Positions 16,076 to 25,050 are shown, counted from the stretch's first letter. The stretch: 42,887 nucleotides of DNA from CALARM01 sp964431735 (GCA_964431735.1 CAYSLJ010000048.1:1-42887), one strand, 5' to 3'. Notes: generated by a model not told the origin, from the sequence alone. Made by a program: numbers and translations.

Positions 16076-16162
16076 TATTGTAGTGAGTATAAATAATATA
16101 TATCTGCTCCATTGCCGTGTAACGAGAGGAAAACTTTTATTAAATGTTTATGGTCAGGTCAG
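16076..16162. repeat. Degenerate F1 element
   Basis: Ends ATTGTAGTGAGTATAAATAA and TTTATGGTCAGGTCAG correspond to F1 ends at 30722 and 30822. The core is reduced to GCCGTGTAACGAGAGGAAAAC, retaining one CGTNACG-like module and the AGGAAAAC flank. Confidence 0.6.
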
Positions 16163-16267
16163 AAAATATATGTTAAACTCAATATCATATATATCATATA
16201 TATATTATATTCTGTCAAGTCCTGAGAGAGAAAAACCTTGCTAAGGAATAGTAAAAATGTTAAAATA

Positions 16268-16406
16268 TTTGTAGGCGTTCAGCAGTTAGCAGTCAGCTTT
16301 TATTAGAATTACATAATAACTATCATTAAATATTATTTTTTAGACTATTGATATAATCAGAGCCTGTAATCTTTAGCTGATAGCTAACTGCTGAACGCCT
16401 ACAAAT
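16268..16406. repeat. F5 palindromic element, complete copy
   Basis: About 139 bp, with ATTTGTAGGCGTTCAGC at the left paired with GCTGAACGCCTACAAAT at the right (perfect 17-base inverted ends). Inner heptads are AGTTAGC, AGTCAGC and, on the right, GCTGATA, GCTAACT, GCTGAAC. It ends about 10 bases before the ribosome-binding site of ftcD, so it lies in that gene's leader or promoter. Confidence 0.9.
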
Positions 16407-16429
16407 AATTCAACTTTGAGGTGATTATA

Positions 16430-18103
16430 TTGAAACTTGTCGAATGTGTTCCAAACTTCAGTGAAGGAAGAGATAAAGCTGTAATAGGAACTATAACAGA
16501 TGAAATTGCCTCTATCCCGGATGTAATGCTTTTAGATGTTGATCCAGGTATAGATACAAACAGAACTGTAGTTACATTTATAGGTCCACCGGAGCAGGTT
16601 AAAATTGCTGCCTTTAATGCCATAAAGAAAGCAGCTGAATTGATAGATATGTCAAAACATAAAGGTGCCCATTCCAGAATAGGGGCTACCGATGTATGTC
16701 CTTTTATACCTGTAAGTGAAGTAACTATGGAAGAATGTGTAAAACTTGCGGAGGAACTGGGACACGAGGTATGGGAAGAGTTACATATACCTGTTTATTT
16801 ATATGAAGAAGCTGCAAGATTGCCGGAAAGAAAAAACCTTGCCTTTATAAGAAAAGGGGAATATGAAGGACTTGAGGAAAGATTTAAAGACCGTGCCTGG
16901 GCACCTGATTTCGGACAGCCGGTCTTTAATGTAAGATCCGGGGCAACCGTAACAGGAGCAAGAGAATTTCTCATAGCTTATAATGTAAATTTGAATACAA
17001 AAAATAGAACAATTGCAAATGAAATCGCTATGAATATAAGAGAGGCCGGCAGAGCAAAAAGGGATGAATATGGTAAGATCTTAAAGGATGATGCCGGTAA
17101 TACTATAAAAATACCCGGCAAATTAAAATGTTTAAAGGCAGTGGGCTGGTATATAGAAGAATACGGTCAGTGCCAGGTTTCAATTAATCTTACCTCTTAC
17201 AGGGTAACACCACCTCATATAGCATTTGAAGAAATAAGAAAAGAAGCAGATAAACTCGGAGTCATTGTGACAGGAAGTGAATTGATAGGCCTCATACCTA
17301 AAGAAGCGCTGATTATGGCAGGAAGATATTTCCTTGAAAAACAGGGAGCCTGTCCGGGAATACCGGAAGAAGAAGTGATTAACATAGCTGTAAAGTCTAT
17401 GGGACTTGATCAGCTGTCTCCCTTTTCTCCTGAAAAGAAAATTATAGAATACAGAGTTTTAAAAAGGAAAACCATTATAGATCTGCCAGTAAATAAATTC
17501 ATAGATGAGTTATCCAGTTCATCTCCGGCACCGGGCGGAGGCAGTGCCGCATCATTATGCGGTGCTATAAGTGCTGCTCTTTCTTCTATGGTAGCAAACC
17601 TGACTTTTGGTAAAAAAAGTTATGAAGAAAAATGGCCCGAAATGAAACTATTATCCATAGAAGCACAGGAATTAAAGAATAGCTTTCTGGAAGGTGTATA
17701 TAAAGACACTGAAGCATTTAATCAGGTTATGGAAGTTATGGCTCTTCCAAAGAAAACAGAAGATGAAATGAATATCCGCAATTCCGCACTGGAGGAAGCC
17801 ACTAAAAAAGCTACATTAATACCTGTGAGTATTTTAAAATATAGTCTCAGAGCTCTTGAATTAGCAAAAAAAGCTGCTTTAGAAGGCAATATAAATTCTA
17901 TAAGTGATGCAGGGGTTGCAGCACTTACAGCTTATGCAGCATCAGAAGGAGCCTATTATAATATAAAGATAAATTTGAAATCTATAAAAGATACGGATTT
18001 TACAGATAAAATAGAAAAAGAAGTAAACCAGATTTTGAATAAAATTAAAGATATGACAAGAGAAGTAAGAAAAATGGTGCTGGAAAAATTAAGTAAATCC
18101 TGA
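16430..18103 (+). CDS. ftcD: Formimidoyltransferase-cyclodeaminase
   Basis: 557 aa bifunctional enzyme of histidine breakdown and folate metabolism. The N-terminal two-thirds is glutamate formimidoyltransferase (VECVPNFSEGRD, KHKGAHSRIGATDVCPF, INLTSYRVTPPH, ITGSELIGLIPKEAL-like). The last 200 residues are formimidoyl-THF cyclodeaminase (SSSPAPGGGSAASLCGA, VANLTFGKKSYEE). The two parts are joined as in many fused homologues. TTG at 16430 is preferred over GTG at 16421 because GAGGTG lies at the right distance only for the TTG. No hutH, hutU or hutI gene is nearby. Confidence 0.93.
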   Translation: MKLVECVPNFSEGRDKAVIGTITDEIASIPDVMLLDVDPGIDTNRTVVTFIGPPEQVKIAAFNAIKKAAELIDMSKHKGAHSRIGATDVCPFIPVSEVTMEECVKLAEELGHEVWEELHIPVYLYEEAARLPERKNLAFIRKGEYEGLEERFKDRAWAPDFGQPVFNVRSGATVTGAREFLIAYNVNLNTKNRTIANEIAMNIREAGRAKRDEYGKILKDDAGNTIKIPGKLKCLKAVGWYIEEYGQCQVSINLTSYRVTPPHIAFEEIRKEADKLGVIVTGSELIGLIPKEALIMAGRYFLEKQGACPGIPEEEVINIAVKSMGLDQLSPFSPEKKIIEYRVLKRKTIIDLPVNKFIDELSSSSPAPGGGSAASLCGAISAALSSMVANLTFGKKSYEEKWPEMKLLSIEAQELKNSFLEGVYKDTEAFNQVMEVMALPKKTEDEMNIRNSALEEATKKATLIPVSILKYSLRALELAKKAALEGNINSISDAGVAALTAYAASEGAYYNIKINLKSIKDTDFTDKIEKEVNQILNKIKDMTREVRKMVLEKLSKS

Positions 18104-18174
18104 TATCTGTGTAATCATAATTTCATGGACCCATGGCGGAAATGCTGATAGATGATTTATTATGGCTAATAATA

Positions 18175-18337
18175 ATTTATACTTTTGCAGATTTTAAAAA
18201 TTGTAAAAAAAATAATTTATTTAATTTTTATGTGTCAGGTGCCGGGGGGAAGATTAAAATTCAGAACCCAGAAACCAGAATTTATATAAAGCCAGTAAAA
18301 ACAAGGAAATTATGAAAAAGTGAAAAAGTATAGTAAA
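18175..18337. repeat. F3 palindromic element, uninterrupted copy
   Basis: Ends TTTATACTTTTGCAG and AAAAAGTATAGTAAA are inverted. The interior carries GTGTCAGGTGCC and GAAGATTAAAA, matching the minus strand of 8590-8630. It serves as the uninterrupted reference for the nested copy at 8191-8672 and ends about 15 bases before the next gene's ribosome-binding region. Confidence 0.8.
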
Positions 18338-18367
18338 TAATTTAATAAAGAAATGGAGAGTTATTCT

Positions 18368-19090
18368 ATGGCAAAAAAAATAAAAAAGAAAGATAGTATA
18401 AAAGAGAAATCTGAAGAAGAGAAGAAAGAAAAGAAATCTCAGGAAGAGAAGAAAGAAAAGAAATCTNNNNNNNNNNNNNNNNNNNNNNNNNNNNNNNNNN
18501 NNNNNNNNNNNNNNNNNNNNNNNNNNNNNNNNNNNNNNNNNNNNNNNNNNNNNNNNNNNNNNNNNNATGAAGACGAATATGAAGATGAAGACGAATATGA
18601 AGATGAAGACGAATATGAAGATGAAGACGAATATGAAGACGAAGACGAATATGAAGACGAATATGAAGATGAAGACGAATATGAAGATGACGACGAATAT
18701 GAAGATGACGACGAATATGAAATAGCTTCTGTACAAAAAACTAAAGCTTTTTTGCCGGGAAGTTTTTCACTGTCAGATGAAGATATAGAAAAAATTGTAG
18801 TAAAAATTAGCTCAATAAAACAGGATGGTAAACATGGCATAAAAACCAGAGAAACTATAAATGACCTGGCTTATGCTCATAGCCTTGAATTAATAAAAGT
18901 ACTTATACCTGCAGCAAATCTGGATAAGAAAAAACCTTTTCCTGATTATCTTGTATGGCTTTATGAAAATCTGGCTGCCAGACTTGTTGAAGTATTTAAA
19001 AAATCAGAGCCGGAAAAACGTGATCCTCCAGAAGTAGTCAAAGGTTTTGAAGCTCTGGTAAGTGATTTTAAAGGTAAAAAAGAACAATAG
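18368..19090 (+). CDS. Highly charged repeat protein with conserved C-terminal part
   Basis: I do not recognise the family. The N-terminus is Lys-rich with KKEKKS/QEE repeats, then comes a 100-N gap, then at least eight acidic EDEYED-type units encoded by 18-bp repeats. The last roughly 115 residues are ordinary sequence (for example LSDEDIEKIVVKISSIKQ and LVWLYENLAARLVEVF) and look helical. A basic block next to an acidic block suggests a disordered polyampholyte linker. GGAGAG seven bases before the ATG at 18368 supports this start over 18353. The next gene encodes a receiver on the same strand. Confidence 0.7.
   Translation: MAKKIKKKDSIKEKSEEEKKEKKSQEEKKEKKSXXXXXXXXXXXXXXXXXXXXXXXXXXXXXXXXXXEDEYEDEDEYEDEDEYEDEDEYEDEDEYEDEYEDEDEYEDDDEYEDDDEYEIASVQKTKAFLPGSFSLSDEDIEKIVVKISSIKQDGKHGIKTRETINDLAYAHSLELIKVLIPAANLDKKKPFPDYLVWLYENLAARLVEVFKKSEPEKRDPPEVVKGFEALVSDFKGKKEQ
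18467..18566. other. Scaffold gap of nominal length (100 N)
   Basis: 100 undetermined bases lie inside the charged-repeat coding region, between a KKEKKS repeat block and an EDEYED repeat block. True length and repeat number are unknown. Confidence 0.97.
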
Positions 19091-19099
19091 AGGTAAAGG

Positions 19100-19150
19100 G
19101 TGAGGAGTGAATAATGAATAGATTCTATGCCAAACTTCACCCTTCACACT
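19100..19150. repeat. F6 GTGAnnn palindrome
   Basis: Left arm GTGAGGA, GTGAATA, ATGAATA; right arm CTTCACC, CTTCACA. It follows directly after the stop of the charged-repeat protein and could end its transcript. Confidence 0.7.
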
Positions 19151-19221
19151 ATAAACTTTTTCTTGACACTTAAAAAAAAGTGTGTTTTAATAAAAATATA
19201 TTCATGAGAGGATATAATATT

Positions 19222-19626
19222 ATGAGATTTCTCATAGTAGATGACGAAATTACCAGTAGAAAGATTTTACAGAAAAGTCTTAAACCCTACGGTGCCTGTG
19301 ATTTTGCTGTTAATGGTGCTGAAGCAATAATATCTTTTAAGAAAGCTCTTGAAGAAGATTGTCCATATGACTTAATATGTATGGATATTATGATGCCCAA
19401 TATAGACGGTCAGCAGGCAGTAAAAGAAATCAGGAAATTCGAAAAAGAGAAAGGTATAAAACCGAAAAAAGAAGTGAAAATTATTATGGTAACGGCACTG
19501 GGCGATCCTAAAAATGCTGTAGAGGCTTTCTATCAGGGGAGAGCTACTTCTTATCTTGTAAAACCTATAAGTGTAGAAAAACTTATTGAAGAGGTAAAAA
19601 AATTTGGCTTAATACGTGAGCCGTAA
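19222..19626 (+). CDS. CheY-like single-domain response regulator
   Basis: 134 aa, a receiver domain only: acidic D7-D8, phospho-acceptor D55 (ICMDIMMPNIDG), Thr/Ser switch in MVTAL and the conserved Lys in LVKPI. There is no output domain, so it acts by protein contact, as in chemotaxis or phosphorelays. AGAGGA lies ten bases before the ATG at 19222; an in-frame ATG at 19204 is less well placed. It is followed by a strong terminator and then convergent cheB. Confidence 0.88.
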   Translation: MRFLIVDDEITSRKILQKSLKPYGACDFAVNGAEAIISFKKALEEDCPYDLICMDIMMPNIDGQQAVKEIRKFEKEKGIKPKKEVKIIMVTALGDPKNAVEAFYQGRATSYLVKPISVEKLIEEVKKFGLIREP

Positions 19627-19653
19627 CGTGCTGTTTGTTAAACGGATATATGT

Positions 19654-19680
19654 CAGAGGCGTTTTATTAAAACGCCTCTG
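19654..19680 (+). terminator. Intrinsic terminator between receiver and cheB
   Basis: Perfect 12-base stem CAGAGGCGTTTT / AAAACGCCTCTG with a 3-base loop, then TTTAC. It lies between two convergent genes and could end transcription from both sides, since an A-rich/T-rich pair is built into the stem. Confidence 0.85.
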
Positions 19681-19743
19681 TTTACATAACGAAGCAATAA
19701 GGTGCAAGCTGAAGTCATGCCAGGATACTATACTCCTGTGTGC

Positions 19744-20811
19744 CTAACCGCATAACCTGAGAACTTCCGGCCCAATCCTTTCAAGAGGAAGGATTTTATC
19801 TACTCCCCCCAGTTTAATCGCTTCATTGGGCATTCCGAAAACAACACATGTTGCTTCATCCTGTGCAATATTTATAGCACCGGCATCTTTCATTTCCTTC
19901 ATGCCATGAGCACCGTCATCTCCCATACCGGTCATGATAACGCCTACTGCATTTTTTCCGGCATATCTTGCGGCAGAACGAAACAATACATCTACTGAAG
20001 GACGGTGACGGCTTACAAGAGGCCCGTCTTTTACTTCCACATAATAACGGGCACCGCTCCTTTTTAGAAGTGTATGTTTGTTGCCAGGAGCTATGAGAGC
20101 ACGGCCCCTTACTACCGTGTCATTATCAGCCGCTTCTTTGACTGTTACGCGGCAAAGGCCATCGAGACGTTTTGAAAAAGCTGCAGTAAAATGTTCAGGC
20201 ATGTGCTGTACAATAACTATTCCAGGAGAATCAGCCGGCAGAGCTTCAAGGAAAATTCTCAAAGCTTCTGTCCCTCCTGTAGAAGCACCAATTACAGCTA
20301 CCTTTTCGGTAGTCTGAATCATAGCACTTGATGTAGGTTTTGCTATGACTGCATCGGCAGTAAGTTTCGGGGCCACAGTCTGTGCACCGGGGGAAATCCT
20401 TCTCAATCTGGCTACAGAGGCAGCTTTGACTGCATCACATATCTGAACTTTTGATTCTTCCAGAAACTGCTTAACTCCGAGTTTTGGTTTCTGTATTATT
20501 TCTACAGCTCCATATTCAAAAGCCTTCAAGGTTGTTTCACAGCCTTTTTCCGTAAGACTTGAACACATAACAACAGGTATGGGATGCTGGCTCATCAATT
20601 TACGTAAAAATGTAATACCGTCCATACGGGGCATTTCCACATCAAGTGTTATAACATCGGGCACTTCTGTATTCATTTTTTTAGCTGCCACATACGGATC
20701 TGAGGCAGCACCAATTACTTCTATTTGCGGGTCAGAAGATAATATATCCTGAAGTGTCTGTCTGACTACGGCAGAATCATCGACTATAAGAACTTTAATT
20801 TTATTTTTCAT
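19744..20811 (-). CDS. cheB: Chemotaxis methylesterase/deamidase CheB
   Basis: 355 aa. A receiver (D11-D12, phospho-acceptor D57, K108) is linked to the methylesterase domain with the catalytic triad: Ser177 in GASTGG, His203 in VQHMPEHF and Asp near 298 in TGMGDDG. It removes methyl groups from chemoreceptors when phosphorylated by CheA. It starts one base after the cheD stop; cheR, cheD and cheB form one operon. Confidence 0.96.
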   Translation of the reverse strand: MKNKIKVLIVDDSAVVRQTLQDILSSDPQIEVIGAASDPYVAAKKMNTEVPDVITLDVEMPRMDGITFLRKLMSQHPIPVVMCSSLTEKGCETTLKAFEYGAVEIIQKPKLGVKQFLEESKVQICDAVKAASVARLRRISPGAQTVAPKLTADAVIAKPTSSAMIQTTEKVAVIGASTGGTEALRIFLEALPADSPGIVIVQHMPEHFTAAFSKRLDGLCRVTVKEAADNDTVVRGRALIAPGNKHTLLKRSGARYYVEVKDGPLVSRHRPSVDVLFRSAARYAGKNAVGVIMTGMGDDGAHGMKEMKDAGAINIAQDEATCVVFGMPNEAIKLGGVDKILPLERIGPEVLRLCG

Positions 20812-20812
20812 A

Positions 20813-21328
20813 TTATGAATTATCTCCTTTTTTAAGCCTTTTTAATAATATTTCTCCTGTATGAGTATAAAAAAATATTTTACGTCCCCTTTTCCCGCCC
20901 GTATCTGAAACCAGTAATCTTAAACGCTCTTCTTTTATAGTATTCAGAGCGACCTGAGTGTTCTGTTGTCCCACTGTTAATTTATGTTCGTTGCTGTTAT
21001 TGAAGGAAAACATATCAGCTCCTCCAAATAATTTAACTTCAATTTCAGCAGTTTTAATTCCATAATTTGTTAATTGTGATACCATATAGCTTATGGAATA
21101 ATCAACATATTTAAAAGGTTCATTTTTATTTTCTTTGATTCCATAGCTGTTTTTATTGTATACAGGTAGAGCGCCATGACAGATGGCACCTATTTTTAGT
21201 CTATTGTTAAACATAGTTACAGATATACATGAACCAAGTACTGTAGCTACCAAAGTCGGCTTTTCTGCAATATATATTTCCCCTGCTTTTAAATGGATAA
21301 CAGGTAAAGTGGTTTCTAAAATATTCAT
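20813..21328 (-). CDS. cheD: Chemoreceptor glutamine deamidase CheD
   Basis: 171 aa with the CheD catalytic signature LGSCI (Cys34) and the ICHGALP histidine (His51), plus VKLFGGADMF. It deamidates receptor glutamines and, in characterised systems, interacts with CheC. It overlaps the cheR stop by four bases. cheC is not in the window. Confidence 0.94.
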   Translation of the reverse strand: MNILETTLPVIHLKAGEIYIAEKPTLVATVLGSCISVTMFNNRLKIGAICHGALPVYNKNSYGIKENKNEPFKYVDYSISYMVSQLTNYGIKTAEIEVKLFGGADMFSFNNSNEHKLTVGQQNTQVALNTIKEERLRLLVSDTGGKRGRKIFFYTHTGEILLKRLKKGDNS

Positions 21329-22200
21329 TCTAATTTCCTGTAGATTGTAGGCGCCACCTGAACCAGTGGTATGCTGAGGCCGTGAAGTGTTTCCGAATGA
21401 CCCATAAATAGATATCCTCCGAAAGTCAGCTGTTTGTAAAATTTATTTAACAGTCTTTCCTGAGTTTTTCTGTCAAAATAAATTATTACATTACGGCAGA
21501 ATATTATTTCCATTGCCTCTCCTATGCCAAAATTACTGTCCATAAGATTAAGCCTTCGAAAGTTAATGAGAGCCCTTAATTCAGGAACAACCCTTACAAA
21601 TTTTTTATTTTTATCTTTATTTTTCATCAGGTATTTATGTTTTAATAAAATAGGTATTCCCTCGATTTTTTCCATTTCATAAATACCTTTCGCGGCTTTT
21701 TGAAGTACGTCAGTTGATATATCAGTTGCAAGAATAGTAAAATTGAAACCGCTGTATTCCTCGACGAATTCACTTAAAACAATTGCCAGGGTATAAGGTT
21801 CTTCTCCTGTAGAACATCCTGCACTCCATACTCTGATTTTTCTGTGTACACCATGGACGGAAGAATTAATTAATTCAGGCACTGCAGTCTGAGTTAAATA
21901 ATCAAAATGGGCTGGCTCCCGGAAAAAATCTGTTTTATTGGTAGTAATAACATCAATCATATGAATGAGTTCGGTCTCAATACCATGAGGACTGAATATG
22001 TAATCACAGTATTCACTGAATGAGTTAATATTAAGTACTTTGAGCCTTTTCCTTATACGGGCTTCAAGCATGATTTTTTTGTTAGGCGGAAGTTTGATAC
22101 CTACTTCATTGTAAATAAAATCACTCAAGATCCTGTAATTTCTCATGGACATAGATGTAGAATATAAATCAGCTGCTTGTTTTTTTGTACCGTTATCCAT
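21325..22200 (-). CDS. cheR: Chemoreceptor methyltransferase CheR
   Basis: 291 aa. It has the N-terminal helical CheR domain, then the SAM-dependent methyltransferase fold with VWSAGCSTGEEPYTLAIVL, FTILATDIS, and the FCRNVIIYFDRKTQERLL motif near the C-terminus. It methylates receptor glutamates. It is the first gene of the cheR-cheD-cheB operon. No cheA, cheW or receptor gene is in the window, so the rest of the pathway is encoded elsewhere. Confidence 0.95.
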   Translation of the reverse strand: MDNGTKKQAADLYSTSMSMRNYRILSDFIYNEVGIKLPPNKKIMLEARIRKRLKVLNINSFSEYCDYIFSPHGIETELIHMIDVITTNKTDFFREPAHFDYLTQTAVPELINSSVHGVHRKIRVWSAGCSTGEEPYTLAIVLSEFVEEYSGFNFTILATDISTDVLQKAAKGIYEMEKIEGIPILLKHKYLMKNKDKNKKFVRVVPELRALINFRRLNLMDSNFGIGEAMEIIFCRNVIIYFDRKTQERLLNKFYKQLTFGGYLFMGHSETLHGLSIPLVQVAPTIYRKLE

Positions 22201-22692
22201 AATATATTCACCACTGTTAAAAAAATATATTATTATTCTACCTTATCTTATAATATTCTTCAATATGTGATTGTGTTTTTTTATGACAGGTAGTTTCATA
22301 TACACATGAATTATAGCTACTGAGGTAAGCATAAGTAATACATAAAATTCTAATAAGTTATGAAATACACTATAATGAATGTTCGTGAAGACTGAAGGGT
22401 GAACAGTGAAGTGTGAAAAGAAACAGATTTTATTAAATATTGATGGTCAAATCAGTAAATAAAATTTTTTATGAAGGATAAAGTTGTTCAATGATGAAAT
22501 AATATTAAACTCAGTCTTTTCCATAATTTATTTTTTTCGTCGTATATGACAGAAACGGTATTACGGAGTGATTGGGAATTTATTTTAAAGGAGGGAAACA
22601 GTCAGGAATTTTTTAAATATGAGAGTGTTGGATGTTTTGTAAAGGGGTTTACGCAAAATTTATGACACACTCGAACATTCCTGATATCTGTC
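22201..22692. other. Intergenic region with mosaic repeat and unusual leader
   Basis: 22319-22456 is an F1-type element split by other repeats. 22457-22692 appears unique; it holds an AAAGGAGGG purine run at about 22588 with no convincing reading frame behind it, and it leads to the dehydrogenase start at 22693, which lacks a clear ribosome-binding site. No RNA family is recognised. Confidence 0.55.
22319..22456. repeat. F1-type element containing GTGAnnn heptads
   Basis: F1-like ends ACTGAGGTAAGCATAA and TTGATGGTCAAATCAGT enclose a different interior. That interior is an AATAAGTTATGAAATACACT block (also at 26979) and five exact-phase heptads at 22385-22419: GTGAAGA, CTGAAGG, GTGAACA, GTGAAGT, GTGAAAA. 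The CG core is absent. Confidence 0.7.
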
Positions 22693-23613
22693 ATGAAAGT
22701 AATTATATGTGATCCAATTGACAAAGAATCTTTAGGCAAATTACAGGCCCATAAAGGACTGGAAGTAGATGAAAAGATCGGCCTTGCACCTGATGAACTG
22801 TTAAAAATCATAGGTGATTACCATGCAATGGTTGTGAGAAGTGCTACAAAGGTTACTGCAGATGTAATTAAAGAAGCGAAAAATCTCAAATTGGTAGTCA
22901 GAGGCGGAGTAGGTGTTGATAATATAGATGTAAAATGTGCAGAAGCAGCAGGTATTAAAGTGGCAAATACTCCCAATGCAAGTTCTATATCTGTAGCAGA
23001 AATGGCAATAGCTATGATGTTTGGTCTGGCGAAAAAATTGACCTGTCTTGATGCTTCTATGAAAAATGGCAAATGGGTTAAAAAAGGTTATAAAGCAATG
23101 GAACTTTACGGAAAAACCGTGGGAATTATAGGTATGGGAAGAATAGGACAGGAAGTGGCAAGAAGGGCACTTGGCCTGGGTATGCATGTACATTTCCATG
23201 TCAGATCTATTCTTACGTTTGATCCTACAGGTATGGGAGCAGAACAGCATCCTATGAATATCATACTTGAAGAGTCGGATTTCATAACACTTCATGTTCC
23301 TTTTATGAAAGAACATGGACCATTACTCAGGGCAGAACATTTTGCGAAAATGAAAGACGGAGTTTTTATCATAAACTGTGCCAGAGGCGGAGTCGTTGAT
23401 GAAAAAGCCCTCATAGACGCACTGAAATCAGGAAAAGTAGCAGGAGCAGGTATTGATGTGTTCGAAACAGAACCTGCCTTCAGGGAAGAATTTAAAGAAC
23501 TTGAAAATGTAATTCTCACACCCCATGTAGCTGCTTCTACAAAAGAAGGTCAGGCAAGAGTTGGCAGTGAAGTTGCAAAGATAATTATAGATTTTTATGA
23601 AGCAACCAAATAA
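22693..23613 (+). CDS. serA: D-3-phosphoglycerate dehydrogenase-like enzyme
   Basis: 306 aa D-2-hydroxyacid dehydrogenase, the short SerA type without an ACT regulatory domain. The NAD motif is GIIGMGRIGQEVARRA. Catalytic residues lie in NCARGGVVDE (Arg), DVFETEP (Glu) and LTPHVAAST (His), and VRGGVGVDNID is the substrate loop. It is placed before a DUF1015 gene, an association I recall from serine-pathway clusters in other bacteria (recollection, not checked). No clear ribosome-binding site precedes the ATG. Other 2-hydroxyacid substrates cannot be excluded. Confidence 0.85.
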   Translation: MKVIICDPIDKESLGKLQAHKGLEVDEKIGLAPDELLKIIGDYHAMVVRSATKVTADVIKEAKNLKLVVRGGVGVDNIDVKCAEAAGIKVANTPNASSISVAEMAIAMMFGLAKKLTCLDASMKNGKWVKKGYKAMELYGKTVGIIGMGRIGQEVARRALGLGMHVHFHVRSILTFDPTGMGAEQHPMNIILEESDFITLHVPFMKEHGPLLRAEHFAKMKDGVFIINCARGGVVDEKALIDALKSGKVAGAGIDVFETEPAFREEFKELENVILTPHVAASTKEGQARVGSEVAKIIIDFYEATK

Positions 23614-23661
23614 GTGAGTAGTGAATAGTGAGTAGTGAGTAGAAGTAATCACTACTCACTT
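23614..23661. repeat. F6 GTGAGTA palindrome after the dehydrogenase
   Basis: Four heptads GTGAGTA, GTGAATA, GTGAGTA, GTGAGTA begin right at the stop codon, followed by an inverted arm CACTACTCACT. This separates two same-strand genes that otherwise look co-transcribed. Confidence 0.85.
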
Positions 23662-23696
23662 TCATTATAAATAGTTACTTTTAATCATTATCCCCG

Positions 23697-23710
23697 CGTC
23701 ACGCGTTACG
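23697..23710. repeat. Two-module CG repeat at a gene leader
   Basis: Modules CGTCACG and CGTTACG lie eight bases before the AAGGAGG of the DUF1015 gene. This is the smallest CG-core copy in the window, and it sits in a position that could affect translation start of that gene. Confidence 0.75.
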
Positions 23711-23729
23711 ATTCAAAGGAGGCTTATAT

Positions 23730-24989
23730 ATGTCTGTAGTAAAACCTTTCAGAGGTGTCAGACCTGCAAAAGGTCTGGAAGAAAAAGTGGCAGCAGTGCC
23801 ATATGATGTAGTAAATTTTGAAGAAGCCAGGGAAATAGCTTCCCCCAATCCCTGCAGTTTCCTTCATATAGAGAAATCCGAGATAGACCTTGATCCGGGA
23901 CTTCATATGCATGACAGGAAGATCTTTGAAAAGGCAAAAGAAAATCTCAAAAAGTTTATTGCAGAAGGCACCATGATAAGAGATGAAAAGAAATGTTATT
24001 ACATATACCGCCAGATTATGCCCATAGGCGATAAACTTCATTCCCAGACAGGTCTTCTGGCAGGAGCATCTGTGGAAGAATATGAAAAAGATCTCATAAA
24101 AAAGCATGAACATACGAGGAAAGATAAAGAAGAAGAAAGAACCCTTCATGTAGATACGGCAAATGCAAATACAGGCCCTGTTTTTCTTGCCTATAAACAG
24201 AGAAAATCTATAGATGATATAGTTGAGAATATAACCGGCCAGAATCCTGATTATGATTTTACCGCTACAGATGGTATAAGGCATACTCTCTGGGTCGTAT
24301 CAGATGAGGGAACAATCAATAACATTGCAGAAGAATTTAAGAAGATAGATTGCCTCTATGTGGCAGACGGACATCACCGTTCCGCCGCTGCTACAAGGGT
24401 GGCTCAGAGAAGAAGAGGTGAAAATCCGCACCATACAGGGGAAGAGGAGTATAATTTCTTCCTTTCCGTTATATTCCCTGCAAATCAGCTTTATATAATG
24501 GACTATAACCGTGCCGTGAAAAACCTTGCAGATAATGCGCCTGAAGAGTTTATGGAGAAAATTTCCAGAAAATTTGATATAGAAAAAATCGGAAAAGAAC
24601 CATATAAGCCGGAGTCATTACATACATTCGGCATGTATCTGGAAGGTTCATGGTTTAAACTTTCTGCAAAGAAAGGCACCTATCCAGAAGATGATCCTGT
24701 AGCATCTCTTGATGTTGCCATACTGCAGGAAAATCTCCTTGAACCGATTTTAGGCATTAAAAACCCCAGGGAAGATAAAAATATAGATTTCATAGGAGGT
24801 ATGAGGGGACTAAAAGAACTGGTGAAACTTGTAGACAGCGGTAAATTTAAAGTAGCGTTCGCCATGTACCCCACTTCTATGGAACAGCTTATGAAGGTAG
24901 CAGATCAGGGGAAGGTTATGCCACCTAAATCTACATGGTTTGAACCGAAACTGAGAAGCGGCATGGTTGTCCATCTGTTAGAAGATTAA
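23730..24989 (+). CDS. DUF1015 family protein
   Basis: 419 aa, the usual family length. Signature pieces are an N-terminal FRGVRPA...VAAVPYDVV, IKKHEHTRKDKEEERTLH, NTGPVFLAY and ADGHHRSAAATR near residue 211. The molecular function is not established. It directly follows a serA-like gene on the same strand, which suggests a link to serine metabolism by context only. AAGGAGG precedes the start. Confidence 0.9.
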   Translation: MSVVKPFRGVRPAKGLEEKVAAVPYDVVNFEEAREIASPNPCSFLHIEKSEIDLDPGLHMHDRKIFEKAKENLKKFIAEGTMIRDEKKCYYIYRQIMPIGDKLHSQTGLLAGASVEEYEKDLIKKHEHTRKDKEEERTLHVDTANANTGPVFLAYKQRKSIDDIVENITGQNPDYDFTATDGIRHTLWVVSDEGTINNIAEEFKKIDCLYVADGHHRSAAATRVAQRRRGENPHHTGEEEYNFFLSVIFPANQLYIMDYNRAVKNLADNAPEEFMEKISRKFDIEKIGKEPYKPESLHTFGMYLEGSWFKLSAKKGTYPEDDPVASLDVAILQENLLEPILGIKNPREDKNIDFIGGMRGLKELVKLVDSGKFKVAFAMYPTSMEQLMKVADQGKVMPPKSTWFEPKLRSGMVVHLLED

Positions 24990-24991
24990 TA

Positions 24992-25050
24992 GTGAAAAGT
25001 GAAAAGTGAATAAAATCTCATTTTTTCACTTTTCACTTTTAATCACTCAC
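24992..25050. repeat. F6 GTGAAAA palindrome
   Basis: Left arm GTGAAAA, GTGAAAA, GTGAATA; right arm TTTTCAC, TTTTCAC, then AATCACTCAC. The hairpin, with a T-rich stretch in the loop, follows the DUF1015 gene stop and may end its transcript. Confidence 0.85.

Larger units (their letters stand above)
16051..16429. other. Repeat-filled divergent intergenic region
   Basis: No gene is seen. It contains a degraded F1 copy (16076-16162), a short AT-rich stretch with TATATCATATATATCATA-like runs at about 16185-16215 and a complete F5 copy (16268-16406). Promoters for the divergent MoaD-like and ftcD genes must lie here but none is convincing. Confidence 0.6.

Noticed and set aside
16185..16215. TATATCATATATATCATATA run as a functional site
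   Set aside because: Simple AT-rich sequence in a very AT-rich intergenic region; no supporting feature.
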